The notes beneath the pieces were generated by a model that saw only the letters and a list, made by a program, of their open reading frames with translations, was not told the origin of the DNA and did not search any database. The translations under genes were made by a program, and so were the position numbers. From Victivallales bacterium (GTDB lineage Bacteria > Verrucomicrobiota > Lentisphaeria > Oligosphaerales > Lenti-02): a DNA stretch of 5,230 nt. The stretch lies in the NCBI GenBank assembly GCA_018648945.1, contig JABGQJ010000564.1, positions 1 to 5,230 on the forward strand, in the 5' to 3' direction. Shown here in pieces: positions 1-5,230 of this stretch (position 1 is its first letter; each line of letters begins with the position of its first letter).

Positions 1-210
1 CTCTTCTCTCCCGATATCGAGATTGACCGGGAAGCTCTGATTCGCCATGCGATCCGGGCGAATGTCCGGTCTGCCGCAGATCATCTGCGCCATGGGTCCG
101 CCATTCTGGAGCGGCTGATCGAGGAGGAGGGGCTGCTGGTCGTGGGGGCAGAGTACTGCCTTGAAACGGGCACGGTGGAGTTCTTCGACGGGCTGCCGGA
201 AGCTGGATAG
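1..210 (+). CDS. Beta-carbonic anhydrase, C-terminal fragment (5' end outside window)
   Basis: Frame 1 is open from the first base to a TAG at 208-210, giving 69 residues. The translation has the features of the C-terminal part of beta-class carbonic anhydrases. A helix with the pattern IRANVRSAADHLRHGS is followed by a second helix, ILERLIEEEGLL. The closing strand pair is VVGAEYCLETGTVEFF. These zinc enzymes interconvert CO2 and bicarbonate, usually in the cytoplasm, for pH balance and for supplying bicarbonate to carboxylases. The zinc-binding Cys/His/Cys residues and the Asp-Arg dyad lie upstream of the window, so catalytic competence cannot be judged here. The next gene is on the same strand 84 bp downstream. 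That gap is too long to imply translational coupling, and no clear terminator lies in it. The family call rests on the characteristic C-terminal pattern. Confidence 0.85.
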   Translation, partial: LFSPDIEIDREALIRHAIRANVRSAADHLRHGSAILERLIEEEGLLVVGAEYCLETGTVEFFDGLPEAG

Positions 211-281
211 GGGCGAGATCGCCGACGCCTACGTTCTGGCAATCCGGCTCGGGAATCGGTACCTTGTGGTAGATACTCAGC

Positions 282-287
282 AAGGAG
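282..287 (+). promoter_or_regulatory. Shine-Dalgarno site of the SMP-30-family gene
   Basis: AAGGAG lies 7 nt upstream of the ATG at 295. This is a near-perfect anti-16S match at ideal spacing and fixes the start codon. No convincing -35/-10 pair is visible in the 84 bp spacer at 211-294. The best -10-like string, GATACT at 272-277, has no matching -35 at normal distance. Confidence 0.8.
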
Positions 288-294
288 TCGTCCC

Positions 295-1170
295 ATGCGT
301 CTTTTCCTTCTCCCCGTTCTCTCCCTCTCGTTCGCGTGTGTCGCCCAGGAAGGAGGCAACCCCTTTGCGGGTCTCCAGGCCCAACAGGTTGCCACGGGGT
401 TCAAGTTCACCGAGGGGCCGGTCTGGCTCAAGGCTGGGTACTGGCTTTTCTCCGACATCCCCGCCAACCGCATCTACAAACTCGTTCCCGGCGGCAAAGC
501 CGAGGTGTGGCGCGCAGACAGCGGGCAAAGCAATGGCCTGACCCTGGACCGCGAGGGGCGACTGGTCGCCTGCGAACACCACAACCGCCGCGTCAGCCGG
601 ACCGAAGCCGATGGCACGATCACCGTCTTGGCCGAGACCTTGGGCGGCAAACGGTTCAATAGCCCCAACGACGCCACGGTCCGTCGCGACGGGATTGTCT
701 TCTTCACCGATCCCACCTATGGGCTCGATAGACGCCTCAAGGAGCTTCCCTCCAAGGGGGTCTACATGGTCAAGCCCGGCTCGGAGCCGGTGGTGCTGTT
801 CCGGGACTTCGACATGCCCAACGGCATCGTCTTCTCGCCCGACGAGCGCTACTTGTACGTGGCGGACACGCCGCGCGGCCATGTGCGGCGCTTCGATGCC
901 TCGCCCGATGGCAGCCTGGTGGGAGGGCAAGTATTCGCCCGCATGCCCAACCCCGATGGTATTCGGGTCGACATCAAGGGGAATCTCTACGTGGCCAGCA
1001 AGGACGGTGTGACCATCTTCGCACCCAGCGGCAAGCAACTGGGGGTCATCTCCTGCCCCGAGGTACCCGCCAACTGCGCCTTCGGCGGCAAGGACGGACG
1101 CACCATGCTGATCACTGCCCGCAAGGGCGTCTACACCGTGCGTCTACCCATCCCCGGCATCGTGCCGTAG
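295..1170 (+). CDS. SMP-30/gluconolactonase/LRE-family protein, probably exported
   Basis: This 291-residue protein has the usual length for the SMP-30/gluconolactonase/LRE family, six-bladed beta-propellers that hydrolyse sugar lactones (for example gluconolactone) using one divalent metal. Residues 1-17 form a short hydrophobic signal peptide with a likely cleavage after Ala17 (C-V-A then Q). Cys15 does not sit in a canonical lipobox, so lipoprotein status is doubtful. Family motifs appear in order: FTEGPVW with Glu40; GQSNGLTLD at 77-85; RFNSPND at 120-126; FFTDPTYG at 136-143; MPNGIVFSPD with Asn176; and NPDGIRVD with Asp221. By alignment in mind to human SMP-30, Glu40, Asn176 and Asp221 match the metal ligands, and Arg120/Asn122 match the substrate-contact pair, so the active site looks intact. 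The ATG is preceded by a strong AAGGAG. The gene converges on the beta-helix gene with 12 bp between the stops. The true substrate is unknown; many family members act on lactones other than gluconolactone, and gluconolactonase itself is one possibility only. Confidence 0.9.
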   Translation: MRLFLLPVLSLSFACVAQEGGNPFAGLQAQQVATGFKFTEGPVWLKAGYWLFSDIPANRIYKLVPGGKAEVWRADSGQSNGLTLDREGRLVACEHHNRRVSRTEADGTITVLAETLGGKRFNSPNDATVRRDGIVFFTDPTYGLDRRLKELPSKGVYMVKPGSEPVVLFRDFDMPNGIVFSPDERYLYVADTPRGHVRRFDASPDGSLVGGQVFARMPNPDGIRVDIKGNLYVASKDGVTIFAPSGKQLGVISCPEVPANCAFGGKDGRTMLITARKGVYTVRLPIPGIVP

Positions 1171-1173
1171 GGG
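1151..1173. terminator. Imperfect GC-rich hairpin at the convergent gene ends (weak terminator candidate)
   Basis: An inverted repeat, CGGCA-TCG-TGCCG at 1155-1167, can extend outward by pairing CCC at 1152-1154 with GGG at 1170-1172 across a two-base TA bulge. It overlaps the last codons and the TAG of the SMP-30-family gene and reaches into the 12 bp gap before the end of the convergent gene. It could slow or stop transcription from either side. No T-run follows on either strand, so it is not a standard intrinsic terminator, and part of the symmetry may simply come from coding sequence. Confidence 0.25.
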
Positions 1174-1182
1174 CTTGGAAGA

Positions 1183-4100
1183 TCATCTGCCAGTGAATTC
1201 GAGCGCCCCGGCGTCGCGGGTGCCATCGGCGGGAAGGCGCCCGTTGAAGTCGCGGAAGTGGGGACCGTTGAATTCCCAGGCGTAGAGCTCTTCGATGGTG
1301 GTCTTGGCGTCGGCCAGAGTACCTCGTGAGATGCGCAGGAAGTCGATGGCACCCCGGATGCAGTCGCCGTCCGCCGTGCCGCCAACAGTGAGGTCGCCGG
1401 GGTTGGCGAGGGAGACGTTGGCATCGATGCCAGGGCCCTGGGCGTTCCGCTTGCCATCCAGGTAGAGGGTAAGCGTCTTGGCCTCCCGGTCGGCTTCGGC
1501 GATGAGGTGGTGCCATTTGCCGTCGGTGACGCTCTTGGTGGAGACGAGGTTGCCTTTGCCCCCTGGGCCGGCGACCTGGAAGAGCGCGCGGCCCTGTTCG
1601 TCCAGGCGCAGTTCGTAGCCTGCGGTGGCCATCTTGCCGATGAGCCGACCGCCTTTCTCGGCGCGGAAGACGAGTTCGATGGCGAAGTTGGAGCGGAGGA
1701 TCTCCGGGCTCTTGAGATCGTCGCCGGCGACCTCGGTCGCTCCCTTCGTGCCCTTGCCGTCGGCGACCTTCACTACCTTCGTCTTCCCCTCGTCCTCTGT
1801 CGCCTTGGGGACCTCGATGCGGGCCAAGCGGAACTGGCTCTTCCAGTCGCCATCCTTGGAGACGTAGGCGAGAACGGTGAAACTCTTCAGATTCGGCTTC
1901 TGCGCCGGTTTGACCGTGAACGCGTACGGGCCGCCGCCTTTGACGGTCTGTGCCTCGCCTCCCCAGGTATTGAAGCCGCCGTTGCCTTCGGTCGCGTTCC
2001 AGTGCAGATCCATGTGGACCTTGCTGCCATCCGGGATGCCTTGCAGTTGGAGCTGGACCCGGTAGGGCTTGCCGCTGACCATGGCGGTGGGCACGGTGGC
2101 GCTGAGCCAGGGGCGGGGCGGAGCGCCGGACGTGTGGGCGAAGGGCTTGGTGACCAACTCATTGCTGGCGACTGCATACTGGTTGGCCCCGTTGAGGGTG
2201 AGGGCCCCCGCCGTCCAGTCCTCCAGCGTGCCTTTGGTGTAGGCACTGGCATCGAGATTGACGCCGGTGAGGGGATACATGGGGCGTTGGTGGTAGTCGT
2301 CCCGCTTCGCGTGATAGGGCGTCATGTACCAGTGTTCGTCGAGGATCTGGGTGGATTTGCTCCGGTAGAAATGGTATTCGGCAACGGTGGCGTGGAGACT
2401 CCAGGGCACGAACACCTTCACGCCGCCATCGATGGCGGGGGAGCCCGCCGCTGGCCGGAAATCGTGCTTCTCGGCGTTCGGGAGGATGGGCTCCTCCACG
2501 ATCTTCCCGATGTCTGAAGCGATGGCGTCGGCATTCGCAAGCACCTTCTGGTAGGCAGGCAACCCCATGTGCCAGCGGCCCGAGGGCTCGAGTACCCCGA
2601 AGTGATCGGCCAGGTTCTGGAAGAGATTGCGGCCATAGGCGTTGGTCCCTAGTTCGTAGTGGCCGTGCTTTTTGCCAGCATCGGCGGCATTGCCATCGGC
2701 CTCGGTCTTGGCTGGATCGGCGTGGCGGAACACCCAGTAGCCGATGTTCTGCCAGATATTGCCGAGGAACTTGTTCCGCCCGGCTTGGGGGGCCTGCCGC
2801 CGGGAGCCGATGACGAAGTTGTAGATGGTGTTGTTGAAGAAGGTGTTCTGGTAGCTGTGGATCTCTTGGAAAGCGGAGGTGTTGCCCAGGCGGCTGTAGG
2901 GATCGCTGGACTTGCCCCAGGCGATGTTGTTGAAGTGATAGTTCTTGAAGGCCCCGTCCAGGTAGTAGGCGTGGCCGAAGCGGGCGCGGTTGGGCTTCTT
3001 GCCGGGATTGAGCTTGAAGTTGTAGTTCCAGTAGCCGCCGGGATTGCCGGAGATGTTGTTGTAGACGTAGGCCGGGCCGCCCTGCCAGGTCTCGATGCCG
3101 CCCCAGTCGTTGGTGTTGAGCATGGGGTTGGTCACTTTGTTGTGGTGCACCAGCATGCGGGAGAGGGGGCGGTCGCCGAGGAAGCCGCTGTTCTTGCCGC
3201 CCCACAGGAAGATGCCCGAGCCGTAGCAGCGGTCGAGGATGTTGCCCGCCACCTCCATGGTCTCCGCGTGTTGCACGATGAGCGCATGCCCCTGGCCAAA
3301 TCGAGTGGGGCGCATGCCGGTGTGGGACATGCGGTTGCGCAGCACTTTGACGTCGAAGAGCCGACCGGCCGGGGGCATGGCCCGCCCCCACACCAGCCCG
3401 TCCTCGATGACTGTGCCGCCATGGTCGGTGTGGTGGATGTCGTTGTCGGTGACCAGCACGCGGTCGATGGCATCGCTGTCGCCGACGGCCTTGATGCGCA
3501 CGGCCATGTTCACATGCTCGAACCGGCAGTTCGTCACTTGCAGGTCGGTGCCGCTACCGAGCAGGCGGATGCAGGCGGGATCGACCGCCTTGCCCACCCA
3601 CGGGCCGGCGGTGAGCCCCCAATAGACATTGGTGAAGCGGAAGGTGAGCCCGCTGAAGCGCACGTGGCTCATGCCCACGCTGTCGATCAGCGTACCACGC
3701 CGGGCGACTTCGACCTGCGCCGTGTTCGGGTCTTGGTCGCCGGGCAGCCGCAGGTAGAGCTTCCCGCCAGCGCCCTTCTTGTCGAACCAGAATTCGCCGG
3801 GGGCATCCAGATAGTGGGGCTTGTCCTCGATGTAGTAGCGGTTGAACCGGACGATCTTCTGGCCGCCCACGCCACCCCACTGGCCGCCAAAGCCGAGCCC
3901 TTTCTGTTCGATATCCACCGCCTCGATAGGCGCAGGATAGGGGGTGCCCATCACCCAGCCGTATTCCGTCCAGATGGTGCCACCCTCGTAGTACTCGGCG
4001 GGTTGGGTGAGGTGCTTGGTGTCGATACCGAGATGGAGCCTGCGCCCCTTCGCGGTCTTCGTGTAGTTCTCGAAGGGATGACCGGGATTCTCCCATTCCC

Positions 4101-4704
4101 ACCACTCGCTCTTGATGTCGTCGGGATCGCTCACGCTCCAGTTCGGAGAACGGGCCAGGGCGATGCGCTGGGCCGCGCCGCCGGCCTGTACCAGCCACAC
4201 GCAGCGGGGCGCGAAATCCAGGTCCTTCACCCACACCTTGCCGGCTTCCGGGATGTCGGCATGCTTTGCGCCGCGCTGCCAACCGACGATGCGTTCCGAG
4301 CCGTAGAGTCCCGCTTCACCCTTGCCCCAGTTGGGGTCGCTGGTCAGTTGGATGGGAGCTTCGGGCGTGCCGGATTCGCCCGTGACAAGGGCTCCGCGAT
4401 AGACCACGCCCCGCTTGAAGACGTAGGTGTGGCTTCCCTTGCAGGCAGCGGCCTTTTCCTTGGCCTGCTTGTCCCATGGATGGTGCTTCCAGGCAGCCTG
4501 CTGCGTGCGCCCGTCCTTGGCGTCGCTGCCATTCTCGTAGTCGATGTAGCGCACCGACGGCCCGGGAGTGTAGGCGAAGGGCTTGGGTGCCCAGCGCAGA
4601 TCGCCGCTGGCGACCACTTCGGCATGGGGTTCCTGCCACGAATAGTCGGCAGCGGGAAGGGAGACACAGGCGATGAGGGAAAGGAGGGCGAGGGAACGAG
4701 ACAT
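1183..4704 (-). CDS. Large secreted right-handed parallel beta-helix protein with C-terminal LamG domain
   Basis: This 1173-residue protein starts with a signal peptide (MSRSLALLSLIACVSLPAA, cleavage near Ala19), so it should leave the cytoplasm. Residues 51-145 resemble the entry region of beta-helix carbohydrate-active proteins: YIDYENGSDAKDG, FKRGVVYRG, SGTPEAPIQL, and LYGSERIVGW. Residues about 340-660 are coil-like rungs rich in Asn, Gly and aromatic residues, including VTNCRFEH, VTDNDIHHTDHGG, VLRNRMSHTG, VAGNILDRCYGSGI, VHHNKVTNP and FFNNTIYNF. DFRPAAGSPAIDGG at 748-761 is the typical ending of such helices. A beta-sandwich-like segment follows at about 862-968, then a Lys/Gly-rich linker at about 967-997. 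A LamG/concanavalin-A-like domain lies at about 998-1127, with FAIELVFR, DGKWHHLIAEAD, LTLYLDGKR and IDFLRISRG. The protein ends in DAGALEF. AGGAGA 7 nt upstream supports the ATG. Beta-helix proteins include polysaccharide lyases and glycoside hydrolases, but I cannot assign a catalytic family or substrate; a purely binding role is also possible. Fold and secretion are strong calls; enzymatic activity is inferred. Confidence 0.88.
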   Translation of the reverse strand: MSRSLALLSLIACVSLPAADYSWQEPHAEVVASGDLRWAPKPFAYTPGPSVRYIDYENGSDAKDGRTQQAAWKHHPWDKQAKEKAAACKGSHTYVFKRGVVYRGALVTGESGTPEAPIQLTSDPNWGKGEAGLYGSERIVGWQRGAKHADIPEAGKVWVKDLDFAPRCVWLVQAGGAAQRIALARSPNWSVSDPDDIKSEWWEWENPGHPFENYTKTAKGRRLHLGIDTKHLTQPAEYYEGGTIWTEYGWVMGTPYPAPIEAVDIEQKGLGFGGQWGGVGGQKIVRFNRYYIEDKPHYLDAPGEFWFDKKGAGGKLYLRLPGDQDPNTAQVEVARRGTLIDSVGMSHVRFSGLTFRFTNVYWGLTAGPWVGKAVDPACIRLLGSGTDLQVTNCRFEHVNMAVRIKAVGDSDAIDRVLVTDNDIHHTDHGGTVIEDGLVWGRAMPPAGRLFDVKVLRNRMSHTGMRPTRFGQGHALIVQHAETMEVAGNILDRCYGSGIFLWGGKNSGFLGDRPLSRMLVHHNKVTNPMLNTNDWGGIETWQGGPAYVYNNISGNPGGYWNYNFKLNPGKKPNRARFGHAYYLDGAFKNYHFNNIAWGKSSDPYSRLGNTSAFQEIHSYQNTFFNNTIYNFVIGSRRQAPQAGRNKFLGNIWQNIGYWVFRHADPAKTEADGNAADAGKKHGHYELGTNAYGRNLFQNLADHFGVLEPSGRWHMGLPAYQKVLANADAIASDIGKIVEEPILPNAEKHDFRPAAGSPAIDGGVKVFVPWSLHATVAEYHFYRSKSTQILDEHWYMTPYHAKRDDYHQRPMYPLTGVNLDASAYTKGTLEDWTAGALTLNGANQYAVASNELVTKPFAHTSGAPPRPWLSATVPTAMVSGKPYRVQLQLQGIPDGSKVHMDLHWNATEGNGGFNTWGGEAQTVKGGGPYAFTVKPAQKPNLKSFTVLAYVSKDGDWKSQFRLARIEVPKATEDEGKTKVVKVADGKGTKGATEVAGDDLKSPEILRSNFAIELVFRAEKGGRLIGKMATAGYELRLDEQGRALFQVAGPGGKGNLVSTKSVTDGKWHHLIAEADREAKTLTLYLDGKRNAQGPGIDANVSLANPGDLTVGGTADGDCIRGAIDFLRISRGTLADAKTTIEELYAWEFNGPHFRDFNGRLPADGTRDAGALEFTGR

Positions 4705-4706
4705 CG

Positions 4707-4743
4707 TGGTTTCTCCTGCTCTGAAACGAGACTTGGTTTCTCC
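4707..4743. repeat. Short direct repeat with overlapping inverted repeats in the 48 bp spacer
   Basis: TGGTTTCTCC occurs at 4707-4716 and again at 4734-4743, a period of 27 bp. Between the copies GAAAC at 4723-4727 is complementary to the GTTTC inside each copy (4709-4713 and 4736-4740). Two mutually exclusive 5 bp hairpins, with loops of 9 and 8 nt, are therefore possible. The proximal one would include part of the ribosome-binding site of the beta-helix gene. The arms are short, so a structural role is tentative; an operator-like spacing or a chance or duplication origin are equally possible. Confidence 0.4.
4712..4717 (-). promoter_or_regulatory. Shine-Dalgarno site of the beta-helix gene
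   Basis: Read on the minus strand this is AGGAGA, 7 nt before the ATG at 4704-4702. It supports the chosen start, which also places a proper signal peptide at the very N-terminus. The site sits inside one of two copies of a 10 bp direct repeat in the spacer. Confidence 0.75.
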
Positions 4744-4752
4744 CCTCTCTCG

Positions 4753-5208
4753 CTATGCCGAATACTCGGCCCAGGCAGTGCTGGTCTCCCACACTCGCAC
4801 TTTCACCAACCGAACGCCAGTCTGCACCTGGTAGGTCGCGTCCGGCTGTTTCCGGTAAGCGTCCAGCTGATCTCGGCAGGTGTCGTACAGGCTCTTGGCG
4901 ATCACCTCGCTGGTCGGGTCCTGCCCCGCGAAGGGGATGACCCGATCACCGTAGGCTTCCTTCATGACGCCGAACATGGGATCGTCGGTGTTCATGCAGA
5001 TACTGTGGTCGTACTGCTCCAGGCAGTCACTCAATGCCTCGGAGAGAGCTTTGAAATCGACGATCATGCCGTCTGCATCCAGCGTGTCCGCCTCCAGCAC
5101 CAACTCCACGCGCCGCGTGTGCCCGTGGGGATAGCGGCAACGGCCTGGATGGCGCGACAGGATGTGCCCGCTCTCGACCTCGAACGTCTTGCAGATTCGG
5201 TAGGGCAT
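4753..5208 (-). CDS. queD: 6-pyruvoyl-tetrahydropterin synthase/QueD-family enzyme (6-carboxytetrahydropterin synthase-like)
   Basis: This 151-residue cytoplasmic protein carries the full signature of the PTPS/QueD family. The zinc ligands are His15 (ESGHIL) and His28 and His30 (the HGH of CRYPHGH). The catalytic Cys24 sits four residues before the HGH. GMIVDF is at 47-52, Asp67-His68 lie in the YDHSICMN segment, PTSE is at 98-101, and Glu141 is in VWETSTAWAEY. QueD converts 7,8-dihydroneopterin triphosphate to 6-carboxy-5,6,7,8-tetrahydropterin in the preQ0/queuosine pathway. Bacterial relatives with other pterin roles share this signature, so the exact reaction is inferred. It is longer than the usual 120-residue QueD, with extra length around residues 74-97 and 115-130. 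The reading frame stays open upstream to the window edge, and the start is set by GAGGT 7 nt before the ATG. It lies 48 bp upstream of the beta-helix gene on the same strand. No other queuosine gene is visible in the window. Confidence 0.88.
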   Translation of the reverse strand: MPYRICKTFEVESGHILSRHPGRCRYPHGHTRRVELVLEADTLDADGMIVDFKALSEALSDCLEQYDHSICMNTDDPMFGVMKEAYGDRVIPFAGQDPTSEVIAKSLYDTCRDQLDAYRKQPDATYQVQTGVRLVKVRVWETSTAWAEYSA

Positions 5209-5215
5209 ATCAGGT

Positions 5216-5220
5216 ACCTC
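5216..5220 (-). promoter_or_regulatory. Shine-Dalgarno site that fixes the queD start
   Basis: Minus-strand GAGGT lies 7 nt upstream of the ATG at 5208-5206. It matters because there is no in-frame stop between this ATG and the window edge, so length alone cannot decide the start. The family N-terminus (short lead, then the first strand and His15) also agrees with this ATG. Confidence 0.65.
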
Positions 5221-5230
5221 GCGTGTCGCC

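Noticed and set aside
211..223. GGCG-AGAT-CGCC small hairpin just after the carbonic anhydrase stop
   Set aside because: Only four clear base pairs around a tetraloop and no T-run; too weak to call a terminator.
211..294. Possible promoter for the SMP-30-family gene
   Set aside because: TAGATA/GATACT near 270-277 resembles a -10 box only loosely, and no -35 element sits 16-18 bp upstream of it.
277..1038. A 253-codon minus-strand open frame opposite the SMP-30-family gene
   Set aside because: It is antisense to a complete gene with intact metal-site motifs and has no recognisable domain of its own.
1507..2517. A 336-codon open frame on the plus strand opposite the C-terminal part of the beta-helix gene
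   Set aside because: It lies wholly antisense to a gene with clear protein motifs. Its translation is a low-complexity mix of Gly, Ala, Val, Leu and Asp without recognisable motifs, as expected for a shadow frame in GC-rich DNA.
2159..3391. A 410-codon open frame on the minus strand inside the beta-helix gene
   Set aside because: It is in an alternative frame of the real gene and is rich in Arg, Pro, Gln and His, typical of a frame-shifted GC-rich reading. No frameshift is needed because the true frame is open throughout.
5210..5230. Possible C-terminal codons of another minus-strand gene ending in TGA at 5212-5210, one base before the queD ATG
   Set aside because: Only six sense codons (G-D-T-R-G-T) are visible before the stop. 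This would fit a translationally coupled operon, but it is too short to separate from chance.

Overview
The window is GC-rich (roughly 60-65% by eye) bacterial DNA, densely packed with four protein-coding genes and almost no spacer. The genes point to a Gram-negative-type heterotroph with secreted carbohydrate-active proteins. The long secreted beta-helix/LamG protein, the secreted SMP-30-type lactonase and the style of the QueD homologue would fit Verrucomicrobiota, Acidobacteriota or a related lineage. That placement is an inference from protein style, not something the sequence proves.

Layout, left to right. Positions 1-210 (+) are the C-terminal 69 codons of a beta-carbonic anhydrase. After an 84 bp gap, 295-1170 (+) encodes a complete, probably exported SMP-30/gluconolactonase-family protein. 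Only 12 bp separate it from the end of a convergent gene, 1183-4704 (-). This gene encodes a 1173-residue secreted right-handed parallel beta-helix protein with a C-terminal beta-sandwich/LamG region, and it takes up two thirds of the window. Upstream of it on the minus strand, after 48 bp, 4753-5208 (-) encodes a complete 6-pyruvoyl-tetrahydropterin synthase/QueD-family enzyme. The last 22 bp (5209-5230) hold the QueD ribosome-binding site and possibly the final codons of another minus-strand gene.

How they may work together: the beta-helix protein looks like an exported polysaccharide-binding or polysaccharide-cleaving protein, and the SMP-30 protein looks like a sugar-lactone hydrolase. 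Their tail-to-tail arrangement could reflect a small sugar-use locus, but no transporter or regulator is visible to support this. Carbonic anhydrase and QueD are housekeeping-type genes with no evident link to the two central genes.

I see no tRNA, rRNA, CRISPR array, insertion sequence or phage gene. The most interesting feature is the domain architecture of the large beta-helix protein: its usual C-terminal motif pair appears to be split by about 390 residues carrying an Ig-like sandwich and a LamG domain. No clearly novel system is evident.
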